NCBI GenBank assembly: GCA_037189585.1 | Contig: JBBCJA010000042.1 | Span: forward strand, 1 to 64,000 | From: JAEXNA01 sp037189585 | GTDB lineage: Bacteria > Vulcanimicrobiota > Xenobia > Xenobiales > JADMJV01 | DNA length: 64,000 bases | Reading direction: 5' to 3' | In this document: one piece after another, positions 9,372-17,563 of the stretch | Position numbering within the stretch: position 1 is the first letter of the stretch | Layout: each line of letters starts with the position of its first letter | Translations under genes and position numbers: made by a program | Notes under the pieces: generated by a model | Told to the model about the DNA's origin: nothing | Seen by the model: only the letters and a program-made list of their open reading frames with translations | Database searches by the model: none

Positions 9372-12300
9372 TCACCTCCCTTCTGGTGGGTGGCCTTTGC
9401 GACGGCGCTCCACCATCACCCCGAGAACCAAAAGGACCAAACCAACAACCAGGGTTGCCAGCTGCCATGGCAGCTTCATGGCGGCGCGGCCGAGACTGAC
9501 GGCGGCCCATCCGGTCAGAACCCATCCGCCCAGCTGGCGTAGTTGCAAGCGGAGCTCCTCGTGCCTCGAGAAAGCGGCCGAAAGTGCCAGACAAGAGCAG
9601 CCGACGGCCAGTACCCAGAGAAAGTCTTGGAAGTCGGCACGGATGGCCAGGCTCGATAGCGAAGGGAGAGCCAGCAGGGCGACTCCCGTTCGAAGGCAGA
9701 CGAGAGGGTGGAGCTTGAGAGCCTCACGGCTTGGATGCTCCGGTCGAGTGGAAAGCCAGAGGCCGATTCCGACCAGGAGGAAGGCCAGAGGAAGGGCTCG
9801 GGTCTTGAGGTCGGCGTTGATGCCGGTGAGTTGAGAGTCGACGAGCTTTAAGGCTGAGAAAGCACCGACTCCGGCGATAACGGGTTCCGCGCGGGTCAGG
9901 CCTCGCAGCAGTGCCAGCGTGCTCGCGATGAGGGTCAATCCTACTTCCAGGTCGGTGAGAGGGTGGATATCTTGCAGCGCCAAGAGTGCCAGGATGGCCG
10001 AATTGGAGTAGGTAGGGCGCCAGGCGGCGGTCAGTAGAGCGAGACCCTCGCTGACCAGAGCTCCCGCGGCCAGGACTTGCAGACTCGGTTCTATCAGACT
10101 CGGTGAAGAGAGCCAGCAGAGCCCGAGGATGCCCATCCCGTTGGCCAGATCTCGGGTGACCTCGCGTGGAACTTTGGAGTCCTTGAGAGTGAAGGCCCAG
10201 ACGGAACCGAGCAGCAGGAGTAGGCCAGACTCCTTGGGGCCCTGGAAGATACTCCAGAGGAAGGCGCTGGACAAAAGCGCATGAGCGGTAGTCTCGGTCA
10301 GGACGCGCTCTAAAACCTTCATTCGCCCCGCCTGGCCGAGAGCCAGCGCGGTCAGGGGGACCCCCACGGTTACCGCCAAGCTGGCCGCGCTTTTGGGCGC
10401 CAGGTCCAAGGGGAGAAAGACCGCGGCGCACAAGAGAGCGTCAAAACCGTATTTGGCTGGACCGGCCTCGACCCACTCGCGGCTCGGCGTTGGGAGAGCG
10501 CAGGCCAAGGCGTAGGCCAGAGGCAACGTCGCGAGCGCCAGCCCGCTAGCGTGCTGCACGGAGCCGATCAGGACGAACAGGCCCAGGAGGGACGATAGGC
10601 CGAGGCAGGCACGTCGTAAAGCGCTGGGCGCGGCCCATCCGGAGGCAATGGCGAGTATCGCGGGCACCAGTTGGCCTGGGAAAGGAGCTTGATTCCACAT
10701 CGCGCCGAGGGCTAGCGGAGCCATCAGCCAGACCATCTCCAATCCGGGCTGGCGGTAAGGCGAGGTGGGAACCAGCAGGAGTACCAGACCCAGGATCTGG
10801 AGGGCCAGCGGAGCGTCTTTTTGAGACACCAGACCGCCCAGGACCAGTCCTAGAGAAAGAGTCCACAAGCTGAGTCTAGGAAGAACTTGCTTTAGCAGCC
10901 CCGAGAGTTGATCGGGCTGTTCACATTCCGGGCGCCGTGGGACTAGCAGCCCGCGCTCCCAGACAAAGGCGACGGCTCCCAGCCAGAGAGCTACCCTTGC
11001 CCAGGTGGGGGAGGGGAGGCCTTGCTCAAGACCCATGACTAAGGTGACACCTGAGCAAGCTAGCAAGAGCGGAGCTGAAACGGCCAGGACCAGGTCTCGT
11101 TCATACTCACGAAGCCAACGCGAAGCGGTCAACCAGAGGAAAGCCCAGAGCCCGAAACCCGCGATGATGGTGGCGTGGCGCGGCTCGTCGGCTAGGAGAT
11201 AGAAGAGGTGATAGGCACCACCAAAGGTGGAGAACATCGCGGTTAGACCTAGCATCTGGCGTTGGCTTTCCAGGTGGGTTTGGCGTGAGAGCATCCCGAA
11301 CAGACCCGCCCCGGCCAGCGCCAGGACGAACCGCATCACAGTCTGCAAGGGGTCGGGATGGATCTGCCCCGGCAAGAGCGGAGCCTGAGAGAAAAATCCG
11401 ATGGCGAGTCCCAAAAGGCCCAGCCCACTTCCGATCTTTAAAGCGGCTAGTCCTGCCTCGTCCTCCGGTCGAGCGGCTAGGAAAAGGCCCGCCGCCAGAA
11501 GAGCGTACATACCGACACCGCTGGCCGGAACGTCGAGAACCCAGCGCATCAAAAGCATCCCGAGGACGGTGACGGCGGCCTGTAGGGCCACGCGATTCTC
11601 ACTACTACCGTCAGGCTTGCGGGTGAGGGTGGGGAGGTGCAGGTAGATGAGCGCGGCGGTGAAGGTGAGAAGCGGTGTCCAAGGGCTACGTTCCGGGCGG
11701 AACAGAAAGAGCGCCGAGGCACAGCCGAAAAGACCGGCCGCGAAGCCGATTCGGCGCAGTTCGGCCACCCAGGCCCGCTCTTCTTCGTCGGCCTCGTCGC
11801 TGGCTGTCACGGGGGCCAGCAGAAAGCCGACCATCAGGCAGAGTACCGAAGTCAAAAGAGCGCCTTGGGACCAGCCGGCCATGACCGCGCAAAGCGTTCC
11901 CACGTAGAGGGGAACCCGCTCTTTCATCGCTTGAGCTTGCCAGCCCAAGAGCGAGGCGGCCACCAGAAAGGCGAAGGTCCAGTAGTCGCGCCCTGAGACT
12001 TGAGGAGGTAAAAAGTCGAAGACCTCGGCGGCCAACAGAGCCGGAGCCGTCAGGAGACCGGCCAGAATGGAGAGGAGGCGTGCCGACAACGGAACGCTTC
12101 GGCGCATCTGGTGGGCCAGACCGTGGAGAACGAAAGGGGAGCTCAGGATCAGAAGGCCGGCCAGGTTCTTGCCGTAGCCGTCCCAGGTGGCGCGTAGCCA
12201 CCCGACCACGGCGGCGATCACCAGAAGGGCGCCTAGCGAGTGGAACCAGCGAATGTCCGCTTCGGCCAGGACTTTGGAGCTCAGGGATTCCTCCACTACG

Positions 12301-12827
12301 ATGGCCGGTTCGGGCGTCACCGGTCCGTCTGGACCAGGATGGAACTCTTGAGCTTGGCTGACGAGTTGCGAGATGTGCTCGAGTTTTTCGGTCCGAGCTT
12401 GGGCGGCTTCCGGTACGGGCTCCGAAGGGGGGAGTTCCGGCTGGAATACCGGCGGGATGGCCGGAGTATCATTCGGGAGAGTCGGGCTGTCGTTTGGGAG
12501 GGCTGGAATCTCGACAGGAGCGATGGTCGGCTGGGAGATTTCGAACCGCTGCCAGAGGGGAGAGGTCCAGTCGCTCTTCGGCCAAACCACGCTACCGGCC
12601 TTGTCCATGACCTGCTGGAGTCGCTCTTCCCTGGCTCGGTAGATTTGGGTGAGCTCCTGTCGAACTTCAGGGGAGAGAAAGGTCCACTCGGAGCTTTCCG
12701 AAACCAGGTAGTTTAGCCGCCCCTTGGCCGCGGTGGCCTGTGCCGGGTTCGGACGTATGGTCTGTCCACAACCGGGACAGAAGTGCTCCTTGGAGGGGGC
12801 TTCCCGCAGACAATTCCAGCATCTCAT
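9372..12827 (-). CDS. Very large polytopic membrane protein with N-terminal zinc ribbon
   Basis: 1151 residues. It opens with a zinc ribbon (MRCWNCLREAPSKEHFCPGCG: two CxxC pairs). A Pro-rich cytoplasmic linker (about 100-170) follows, then hydrophobic segments almost to the C-terminus, well over twenty probable transmembrane helices, ending in a basic tail. The layout resembles the SCO7613-type large membrane proteins and DUF2157/DUF2339-like families of unknown function. It has no signal peptide. Function unknown; zinc binding and membrane location are inferred from sequence. Confidence 0.85.
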   Translation of the reverse strand: MRCWNCLREAPSKEHFCPGCGQTIRPNPAQATAAKGRLNYLVSESSEWTFLSPEVRQELTQIYRAREERLQQVMDKAGSVVWPKSDWTSPLWQRFEISQPTIAPVEIPALPNDSPTLPNDTPAIPPVFQPELPPSEPVPEAAQARTEKLEHISQLVSQAQEFHPGPDGPVTPEPAIVVEESLSSKVLAEADIRWFHSLGALLVIAAVVGWLRATWDGYGKNLAGLLILSSPFVLHGLAHQMRRSVPLSARLLSILAGLLTAPALLAAEVFDFLPPQVSGRDYWTFAFLVAASLLGWQAQAMKERVPLYVGTLCAVMAGWSQGALLTSVLCLMVGFLLAPVTASDEADEEERAWVAELRRIGFAAGLFGCASALFLFRPERSPWTPLLTFTAALIYLHLPTLTRKPDGSSENRVALQAAVTVLGMLLMRWVLDVPASGVGMYALLAAGLFLAARPEDEAGLAALKIGSGLGLLGLAIGFFSQAPLLPGQIHPDPLQTVMRFVLALAGAGLFGMLSRQTHLESQRQMLGLTAMFSTFGGAYHLFYLLADEPRHATIIAGFGLWAFLWLTASRWLREYERDLVLAVSAPLLLACSGVTLVMGLEQGLPSPTWARVALWLGAVAFVWERGLLVPRRPECEQPDQLSGLLKQVLPRLSLWTLSLGLVLGGLVSQKDAPLALQILGLVLLLVPTSPYRQPGLEMVWLMAPLALGAMWNQAPFPGQLVPAILAIASGWAAPSALRRACLGLSSLLGLFVLIGSVQHASGLALATLPLAYALACALPTPSREWVEAGPAKYGFDALLCAAVFLPLDLAPKSAASLAVTVGVPLTALALGQAGRMKVLERVLTETTAHALLSSAFLWSIFQGPKESGLLLLLGSVWAFTLKDSKVPREVTRDLANGMGILGLCWLSSPSLIEPSLQVLAAGALVSEGLALLTAAWRPTYSNSAILALLALQDIHPLTDLEVGLTLIASTLALLRGLTRAEPVIAGVGAFSALKLVDSQLTGINADLKTRALPLAFLLVGIGLWLSTRPEHPSREALKLHPLVCLRTGVALLALPSLSSLAIRADFQDFLWVLAVGCSCLALSAAFSRHEELRLQLRQLGGWVLTGWAAVSLGRAAMKLPWQLATLVVGLVLLVLGVMVERRRKGHPPEGR

Positions 12828-13147
12828 TTGATTCGTTCTCCAGCCTTAGTGGGCCCTCACGACCAGTGTAGAATCGTGGGGTCGTTCCCTCGAGGGTCAA
12901 GTGACCTATCGAGACAACTTCGTCACGGATGCTGTGTGGGCTTCTCGGGGAAAGGATGGCGGTGGATTCGCTGTCGGGACCGCTAGAGGCTTACCGAACG
13001 AGTCGGTGGCTTGGGTTTCGGAAAGGCTCGGGTCTGGTAGCGGCAGGAACAGTGCCAGGTGGAACCGGCCGATAGCGACGGCGTGTTCGAGCTTCTGGCC
13101 ACCCGATGAGGATGGGGTAGCCAGAAGCTCGAAGGTCTACGGAGACC
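12828..13147. other. Intergenic stretch without a convincing gene
   Basis: About 320 bases between the divergent large membrane protein gene and a possible 59-codon ORF. A plus-strand frame from 12901 to 13158 is open, but it runs straight through the long hairpin at 13086-13133 and its translation has no recognisable features. Apart from that hairpin I see nothing here. Confidence 0.5.
13086..13133. repeat. 19-bp inverted repeat (long hairpin)
   Basis: Arms at 13086-13104 and 13115-13133 match at 18 of 19 positions (TTCGAGCTTCTGGC... against its complement) around a 10-base loop. There is no T-run, so it is not a typical intrinsic terminator. It ends 14 bases before the start of a possible small gene at 13148. 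Confidence 0.85.
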
Positions 13148-13327
13148 ATGACTTCTGAGGGGGATACCTCTCAGGCCGCGGTGGCTCTCGTGGCCCACAG
13201 AGCGGCCGAGTCGGCTATGGAGTTTGTTCATGATGGAGTGGTGGTTCACCGTCGACCGCTGTCTCGTTTGACGGTCCGACAGACCTCGAAAATTCTTTGT
13301 CGAGCTTTGGGCTCAGACCTCAACTAG
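13148..13327 (+). CDS. Possible small protein, 59 residues
   Basis: ATG preceded by ACGGAG at about 5 bases, followed by 59 sense codons. The translation begins MTSEGDTSQAAVALV and ends with an Arg-rich region, TVRQTSKILCRALGSDLN. I recognise no family. The next open frame (13297-13482) overlaps it in another frame, and the two together may be a single gene broken by a frameshift. Moderate to low confidence. Confidence 0.35.
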   Translation: MTSEGDTSQAAVALVAHRAAESAMEFVHDGVVVHRRPLSRLTVRQTSKILCRALGSDLN

Positions 13328-13482
13328 CGACCCGCTGGATCTTCCCAGTGACCGGAGAGCAGCTTGACCTCTCCGGTTTCAATCTTCGGGAGATCGATGT
13401 TTATTCTTTGATCGGACTGAGCTTGCAGCCCACGAGAGAGCTGGCCGAAGCTTGTTTGGAAAGGCTTGACCGCTTTCACTAG
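13297..13482 (+). pseudogene. Possible C-terminal fragment of a frameshifted small gene
   Basis: An open frame of 61 codons with only a TTG start and no good ribosome-binding site. Its translation (for example TGEQLDLSGFNLREIDVYSL) looks protein-like and could continue the small ORF at 13148 after a one-base frameshift. No family is recognised. The remaining 13483-13634 shows nothing I can support. Confidence 0.25.
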
Positions 13483-13634
13483 GGGGTGGGGTCATAGTAT
13501 TGCTCTCCCTGGCGGTCTTTGGGCCGGTGGGGGTTCCGGTGGTCGGAGGGATCCTGCTAGAGACACCTTAAGAACGCTTCTCAAAAAGCTCGACTCCGCC
13601 CGCCGAGATCCAGAGGTGGTAGTTCGAATGGGAC

Positions 13635-14114
13635 CTAGTCCTGTTTGAGCTGATCCACCAGTTCCACCATCTCGATCAAAGAGGCGGCGGCTTCTCCACC
13701 CTTGTTGCCGGCCTTGGAACCGGACCGCTCGATGGCTTGCTCTAAATTCTCCACCGTGATCACGCCGTAGGTGACGGGAATTCCGGTGTCGAGACTCAGA
13801 CGGCCTAGACCTTTGGTGACTTCACCGGAAATGTAGTCGAAATGGGGAGTGGAGCCTCGGATCAGGCAGCCCAGCGCGACCACGCCGTCCACCTTGCCGC
13901 TGGCTAACAGATGTTTGACCGCCACCGGAATCTCCCAGGCGCCCGGGACTCGCACCACGTGCAGATTTTTCTCTTCGGCCCCGTGGCGCAGAAGCGTGTC
14001 GACGGCGCCTCCCAACATCTTCTCCACGAAGAAGTCGTTCCATCGGCTGACCACCAGCCCGTAGCGCCGGCCTTTGCCGCAAACAAGATTTCCCGCTGTC
14101 GTCTTCATCTTCAA
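13635..14114 (-). CDS. ribH: 6,7-dimethyl-8-ribityllumazine synthase
   Basis: Condenses 5-amino-6-ribitylaminouracil with dihydroxybutanone phosphate to lumazine, the penultimate riboflavin step. At 159 residues it has the family length, with the typical SRWNDFF, VPGAWEIPVA, ALGCLIRGSTPHFDYI and PVTYGVIT segments; the active-site His is in the GSTPHFDYI region. It is last in the minus-strand cluster ribE-ribBA-ribH, starting 7 bases after ribBA ends. Confidence 0.96.
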   Translation of the reverse strand: MKMKTTAGNLVCGKGRRYGLVVSRWNDFFVEKMLGGAVDTLLRHGAEEKNLHVVRVPGAWEIPVAVKHLLASGKVDGVVALGCLIRGSTPHFDYISGEVTKGLGRLSLDTGIPVTYGVITVENLEQAIERSGSKAGNKGGEAAASLIEMVELVDQLKQD

Positions 14115-14121
14115 GGCCCCT

Positions 14122-15342
14122 TTATATTTTCAGGTCTTCGGGAAAGATGTGACCCATCTTCCCGCGTTTGGTCTGCAGATACCTCTGATTGTGAGGGTTC
14201 GGCTCCACCGGAATGGGAACCCACTCCACGATCTCGATGTCGTAGCCTTCGATCCCTCGCACCTTGGCCGGATTGTTGGTCATAAAGCGGATCTTCTTAA
14301 GCTTGAGATCGGCCATGATCTGGGCGCCGATGCCGTAGTCACGCAGGTCCGGCTTAAAGCCCAGCCGCTGGTTGGCCTCCACGGTGTCCAGACCAGCTTC
14401 CTGCAAGGCATAGGCTTTCATCTTGTTGACCAGGCCGATACCGCGACCTTCCTGTTCGAGATAGATGAGAGCCCCCCGTCCGGCGTGCGCCATGGCTTTC
14501 ATGGCTGAGTGAAGCTGGTCGCCGCAGTCGCAGCGAAGTGAGGTGAAGAGGTCTCCGGTCACGCAGGAGGAGTGGACTCGCACGAGCGAGGGCTCCCCGT
14601 CATCGACCTTACCCCAGACCAGGGCCACGGCCGGCTCCGACCAGATCTCGCTCTCATAGGCGTGAACCGTGACGGTGCCGTACTCGGCTGTAGGCAGTTG
14701 GGTTGTGGCAGCGCGCGTGATCAGGCGCTCGGTACGGCGCCGATAGGCGATCAGATCGGCGATGGTGATCACCTTGTAGCCCAGTCGATCGGCGATCTCG
14801 AACAGTTGGTCGGTGCGGGCCATCGAGCCGTCCTCGTTCATCACCTCGGCCAGAACCGCGACCGGCTGCAGGCCCGTCAGTCGACATAGGTCGACCGAGG
14901 CTTCGGTGTGGCCGGCTCGGCGTAGCACGCCGCCCTCGGCCGCTCGTAAGGGAACGATGTGCCCCGGCTTGGTGAAGTCGGAGGAGCGTGCCTCGGGATG
15001 GGCTAGCAGTTTGACCGTTGTGGAGCGATCTCCGGCGGAAACGCCGGTGGTGGTGCCGGCTTTGGCGTCCACCGTGACGGTCATGGCCGTACCCAGGCGT
15101 GAGGTGTTGGCATCCACCATCATCGGGATGCCCAATTGGTCGAGCCGCTGGGCCGTGGTGGGAGCGCAGACGAAACCGGATCCGTATTTGATCATCACAT
15201 TCATTATCTCGGGGGTGCAAAGCTCGGCGCAACAGATGAAGTCGCCTTCGTTCTCCCGATCCTCGTCGTCGATCACCACCAGGATCTTGCCCTGGCGAAA
15301 ATCCTCCAGCGCCTCCTCGATAGTGGCTAGTCTGTGTGTCAT
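14122..15342 (-). CDS. ribBA: Bifunctional 3,4-dihydroxy-2-butanone-4-phosphate synthase / GTP cyclohydrolase II
   Basis: Fusion protein of 406 residues providing both precursors for lumazine synthesis. The N-terminal half (about 1-200) has the DHBP synthase acidic motif DEDRENEGD. The C-terminal half (about 205-400) has the GTP cyclohydrolase II zinc Cys set (SSCVTGDLFTSLRCDCGDQ) and the YLEQEGRGIGL segment. It lies 7 bases from both ribE and ribH, so the three are probably one operon. Confidence 0.97.
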   Translation of the reverse strand: MTHRLATIEEALEDFRQGKILVVIDDEDRENEGDFICCAELCTPEIMNVMIKYGSGFVCAPTTAQRLDQLGIPMMVDANTSRLGTAMTVTVDAKAGTTTGVSAGDRSTTVKLLAHPEARSSDFTKPGHIVPLRAAEGGVLRRAGHTEASVDLCRLTGLQPVAVLAEVMNEDGSMARTDQLFEIADRLGYKVITIADLIAYRRRTERLITRAATTQLPTAEYGTVTVHAYESEIWSEPAVALVWGKVDDGEPSLVRVHSSCVTGDLFTSLRCDCGDQLHSAMKAMAHAGRGALIYLEQEGRGIGLVNKMKAYALQEAGLDTVEANQRLGFKPDLRDYGIGAQIMADLKLKKIRFMTNNPAKVRGIEGYDIEIVEWVPIPVEPNPHNQRYLQTKRGKMGHIFPEDLKI

Positions 15343-15349
15343 GCTCTTT

Positions 15350-15994
15350 CTAAAAGCCCGCTTCCTTAAGTTGTTGAAGAGTCAAAGCCGGGGCCCCGTC
15401 TCCGCGCAAAGCCTTGTTCACGTACTTGGCGAGAATATCTGTCTCTAGATTGACCTTGCCGCCCAGTTGGAGCGCTCCCAAGTTGGTCGCGCTTAAGGTA
15501 TGGGGAACGATCCAGACGGAGAACCCTTGAGAGTCCACCTCTACCACGGTCAAGGAGATCCCGTCCACGGCGATCGAGCCCTTACTCGCGATCATGGCTA
15601 GAAGCTCCGAGGGACAAGTGAAACGATGGACCACTCCGTTGCCGCTGCTCTGGCGCGACTCCAACCGACCCCCACCGTCGATGTGGCCGGTCACGTAGTG
15701 GCCTCCCACGCGATCTCCCACCGCCAGCGCCCGCTCCAGATTCACCTTGCACCCCAGGGGCAGGCTGTTGAGAGTTGTCAAGCGGAGAGTTTCCGCCACG
15801 GCGTCGAAGCCGACCCAGCCGGCCTTGGCGTCCCACTCCACAACGGTCAAGCAGACCCCGTTGACGGCGATCGAATCACCCAGCTTGACGCCCTCCAAGA
15901 CGCGCCGCGCTTGGACCTTCAAGCGCGCCCCGCCGCCCTGGGCGGATTGGCGCTCACTCAGGGTCCCGACTTCTTCCACAAGTCCGGTGAACAC
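15350..15994 (-). CDS. ribE: Riboflavin synthase alpha chain
   Basis: Dismutates two lumazine molecules to riboflavin. Two duplicated lumazine-binding domains are visible, each with a GDSIAVNGVCLTV- or KGSIAVDGISLTV-type motif, with GHYVTGHIDG between. I chose the GTG at 15994, so the protein begins MFTGLVEE as in the family (214 residues), with AAGGTGGGG just upstream; a further upstream GTG at 16027 adds 11 residues. First gene of ribE-ribBA-ribH. No ribD is in the window, and the 5-prime region is too short for an FMN riboswitch. Confidence 0.95.
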   Translation of the reverse strand: MFTGLVEEVGTLSERQSAQGGGARLKVQARRVLEGVKLGDSIAVNGVCLTVVEWDAKAGWVGFDAVAETLRLTTLNSLPLGCKVNLERALAVGDRVGGHYVTGHIDGGGRLESRQSSGNGVVHRFTCPSELLAMIASKGSIAVDGISLTVVEVDSQGFSVWIVPHTLSATNLGALQLGGKVNLETDILAKYVNKALRGDGAPALTLQQLKEAGF

Positions 15995-16039
15995 AAGCCC
16001 CACCTTACCTGGCTCGACCGGTTTCACCTCCCAAAGGAG

Positions 16040-16071
16040 AACAGGCCCCAGAGTTGCCTCCGAAGCCTGTT
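16040..16071 (-). terminator. Possible hairpin between the beta-barrel gene and ribE
   Basis: Arms AACAGGC (16040-16046) and GCCTGTT (16065-16071) form a 7-bp stem with an 18-base loop, 10 bases after the beta-barrel stop codon and upstream of ribE. It lacks a T-run, so it could be a weak terminator or a 5-prime leader hairpin. Confidence 0.35.
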
Positions 16072-16081
16072 GGGAAACCGG

Positions 16082-16603
16082 TCAGAAGCCGATCCCGAAG
16101 GAGATACCGGGATACTTCGACCCCACCATCAAAAAGGTGGCGTTGTAGTTTTCCCAGCTGTAGGTCATCATGGGATGTCCGTTGACTCCGTCGTAGGCAA
16201 AGAGCGCGCTCCAGTGATCGTTGAATCGGTAGGAGACTCCGGCCGGGATTCGGACTTTGTCTTCGTACTCTCCGTACATGGCTCCGACATAGACCCCCAG
16301 GCCGTAGGCCACCTCCTTGGAGACCGTGACGTAGTAGGCTCGACCGGTCGGCGTGCCGATTCGGTCGGAGGATGTGCCGATGATGACGGCCGGGCGGCTC
16401 GCGGTTTCGCGAACCAGTCGCCAGTTGGCCACCAGACCGACATCATCGCCCAGGGGGTTGTATTCAACGCCGGCTTGGAAGTCGTCGTTGAAGCGGTAGA
16501 CTAGCGTGTTACGCCATCGAGCACGCTCGACGTCGATCCCCGGGAGAACCCGAGTGGTGAACGTCCAGCGATTCCTGGTGATAGAGGTAGCCCCACGGAC
16601 CAC
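16082..16603 (-). CDS. Probable outer-membrane beta-barrel protein (N-terminus uncertain)
   Basis: 173 residues of alternating strands with aromatic girdles (WRNTLVYRFNDDFQAGVEY, GRAYYVTVSKEVAYGLGVYV, PGISFGIGF), ending in Phe, as expected for a beta-barrel C-terminus. The GTG at 16603 has GAGGG upstream, but the product lacks a signal peptide. An adjacent frame reading up to the preceding gene is also open, so the 5-prime end may be truncated or frameshifted. It starts 24 bases after the TlpA-like gene. Confidence 0.5.
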   Translation of the reverse strand: MVRGATSITRNRWTFTTRVLPGIDVERARWRNTLVYRFNDDFQAGVEYNPLGDDVGLVANWRLVRETASRPAVIIGTSSDRIGTPTGRAYYVTVSKEVAYGLGVYVGAMYGEYEDKVRIPAGVSYRFNDHWSALFAYDGVNGHPMMTYSWENYNATFLMVGSKYPGISFGIGF

Positions 16604-16627
16604 CGAACCCTCGCCGGGTCAGCCAGG

Positions 16628-17344
16628 TCAACTCGGTGCCACCGATCCGTGAGAGGCCTCTTGCTTGGGGGCTTCAGCCTTCGGCAAGAGCGGTTCGATC
16701 GCTTGGCGAAAGCGTTCATAGTCGCCCTTTCCGTCGATTCGAGCGGCGATGTTCCCTTGACCGTCCACGATGAAGGTGACGGGGATGGCGGAGACCTCGC
16801 CCAACTCGTCCAGAAACTTAGCCACCTCTTCGTCCTCGGCGAAAAAGGAGGGGAAGTTCAGCTCAAGTGCCTTGACCCCTTTGCGATGCGCCTCCTCGGT
16901 TTTGTCGAAGGAGATGGCTAGAACCACGAGATCTCGCTCCCCGTATTCGTCCTGAAGGCGAACCAGGTCCGGCATCTCCTCTTTACAGGGGCCGCACCAG
17001 GTGGCCCACAGATTGAGCAAGAGAACCTTTCCACGAAGGTCCTCCGAGGAGAGAGTGCCGGCAGGCTTGAGAGGGAACTTGAAGCTGGGTAGGACCTTGG
17101 CCACCGGTTCCGCCGTCCTGAGAGCATCGAACTTGGCGACCCAGCCGGCCGGGTCGCCTTGAAAACTCTCAAGACAGGTCTTTTGGCAGAAGTGATAGGT
17201 GGTACCACCATAAGCCTCGGTATAGGAACAGCTCTCCAGATGGAGTCGCGACTCCTGGGCCGAACAGATCACGCACGCCTCGTCGCCGGCCCAGGCCGGC
17301 GCAATGAAAAGTAGAGCGAGGAAAAACGCTCGAAAACGCATCAT
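16628..17344 (-). CDS. Exported TlpA-type thioredoxin with N-terminal YHS/TRASH-like metal-binding domain
   Basis: 238 residues from the tandem ATG at 17344/17341, preceded by AAGGA. A signal peptide (residues 1-19, ending PAWAG) exports the protein. Residues about 22-73 carry four Cys in a YHS/TRASH-like pattern (ACVIC, then YHFCQKTC), a small metal-sensing or metal-carrying module. Residues about 85-225 form a TlpA/ResA-like thioredoxin domain with the WCGPC redox centre (116-120) and a cis-Pro segment AIPVTF. The fusion suggests a periplasmic disulfide reductase linked to metal, possibly copper, delivery; this is inference. An upstream in-frame start would place the signal peptide internally. 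Confidence 0.85.
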   Translation of the reverse strand: MMRFRAFFLALLFIAPAWAGDEACVICSAQESRLHLESCSYTEAYGGTTYHFCQKTCLESFQGDPAGWVAKFDALRTAEPVAKVLPSFKFPLKPAGTLSSEDLRGKVLLLNLWATWCGPCKEEMPDLVRLQDEYGERDLVVLAISFDKTEEAHRKGVKALELNFPSFFAEDEEVAKFLDELGEVSAIPVTFIVDGQGNIAARIDGKGDYERFRQAIEPLLPKAEAPKQEASHGSVAPS

Positions 17345-17406
17345 AAAACGCGTCCTTTCTTTAAGGTTGGAGACGACCGCGAAGGGTCGTCGAGTCCCAC
17401 TGAGGT

Positions 17407-17499
17407 CTAGTAGCCGGGAGGCGGCTGAGCCAGGGCGGGGTTCCCCACCGCGAGCCACAGCAACGCCGAGAGGAAAAGATATCGGAGCGACCTGTTCAC
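17407..17499 (-). CDS. Possible 30-residue signal-peptide-only ORF
   Basis: A GTG-initiated frame of 30 codons whose translation is almost entirely a signal peptide (MNRSLRYLFLSALLWLAVGN, then PALAQPPPGY). It lies 62 bases upstream of the TlpA-like gene on the same strand. No strong ribosome-binding site is visible. It may be a leader peptide, a tiny secreted peptide or the remains of a longer gene. Confidence 0.3.
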   Translation of the reverse strand: MNRSLRYLFLSALLWLAVGNPALAQPPPGY

Positions 17500-17563
17500 T
17501 TCGGCGAGTCTACCACATCGCGGAGGCCATAGGAATTTCGCTCGACGACGGAAAGCTTTAGGT

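Noticed and set aside
12901..13158. 85-codon plus-strand frame upstream of the small ORF
   Set aside because: Runs through the 19-bp hairpin, has a weak start and an unstructured translation.
15995..16081. FMN riboswitch before ribE
   Set aside because: Only about 54 bases separate the genes and the RFN consensus blocks are not visible.
17304..17561. 85-codon plus-strand frame before lnt
   Set aside because: Overlaps the signal-peptide part of the TlpA gene on the other strand and has Arg/Ala-rich shadow composition.
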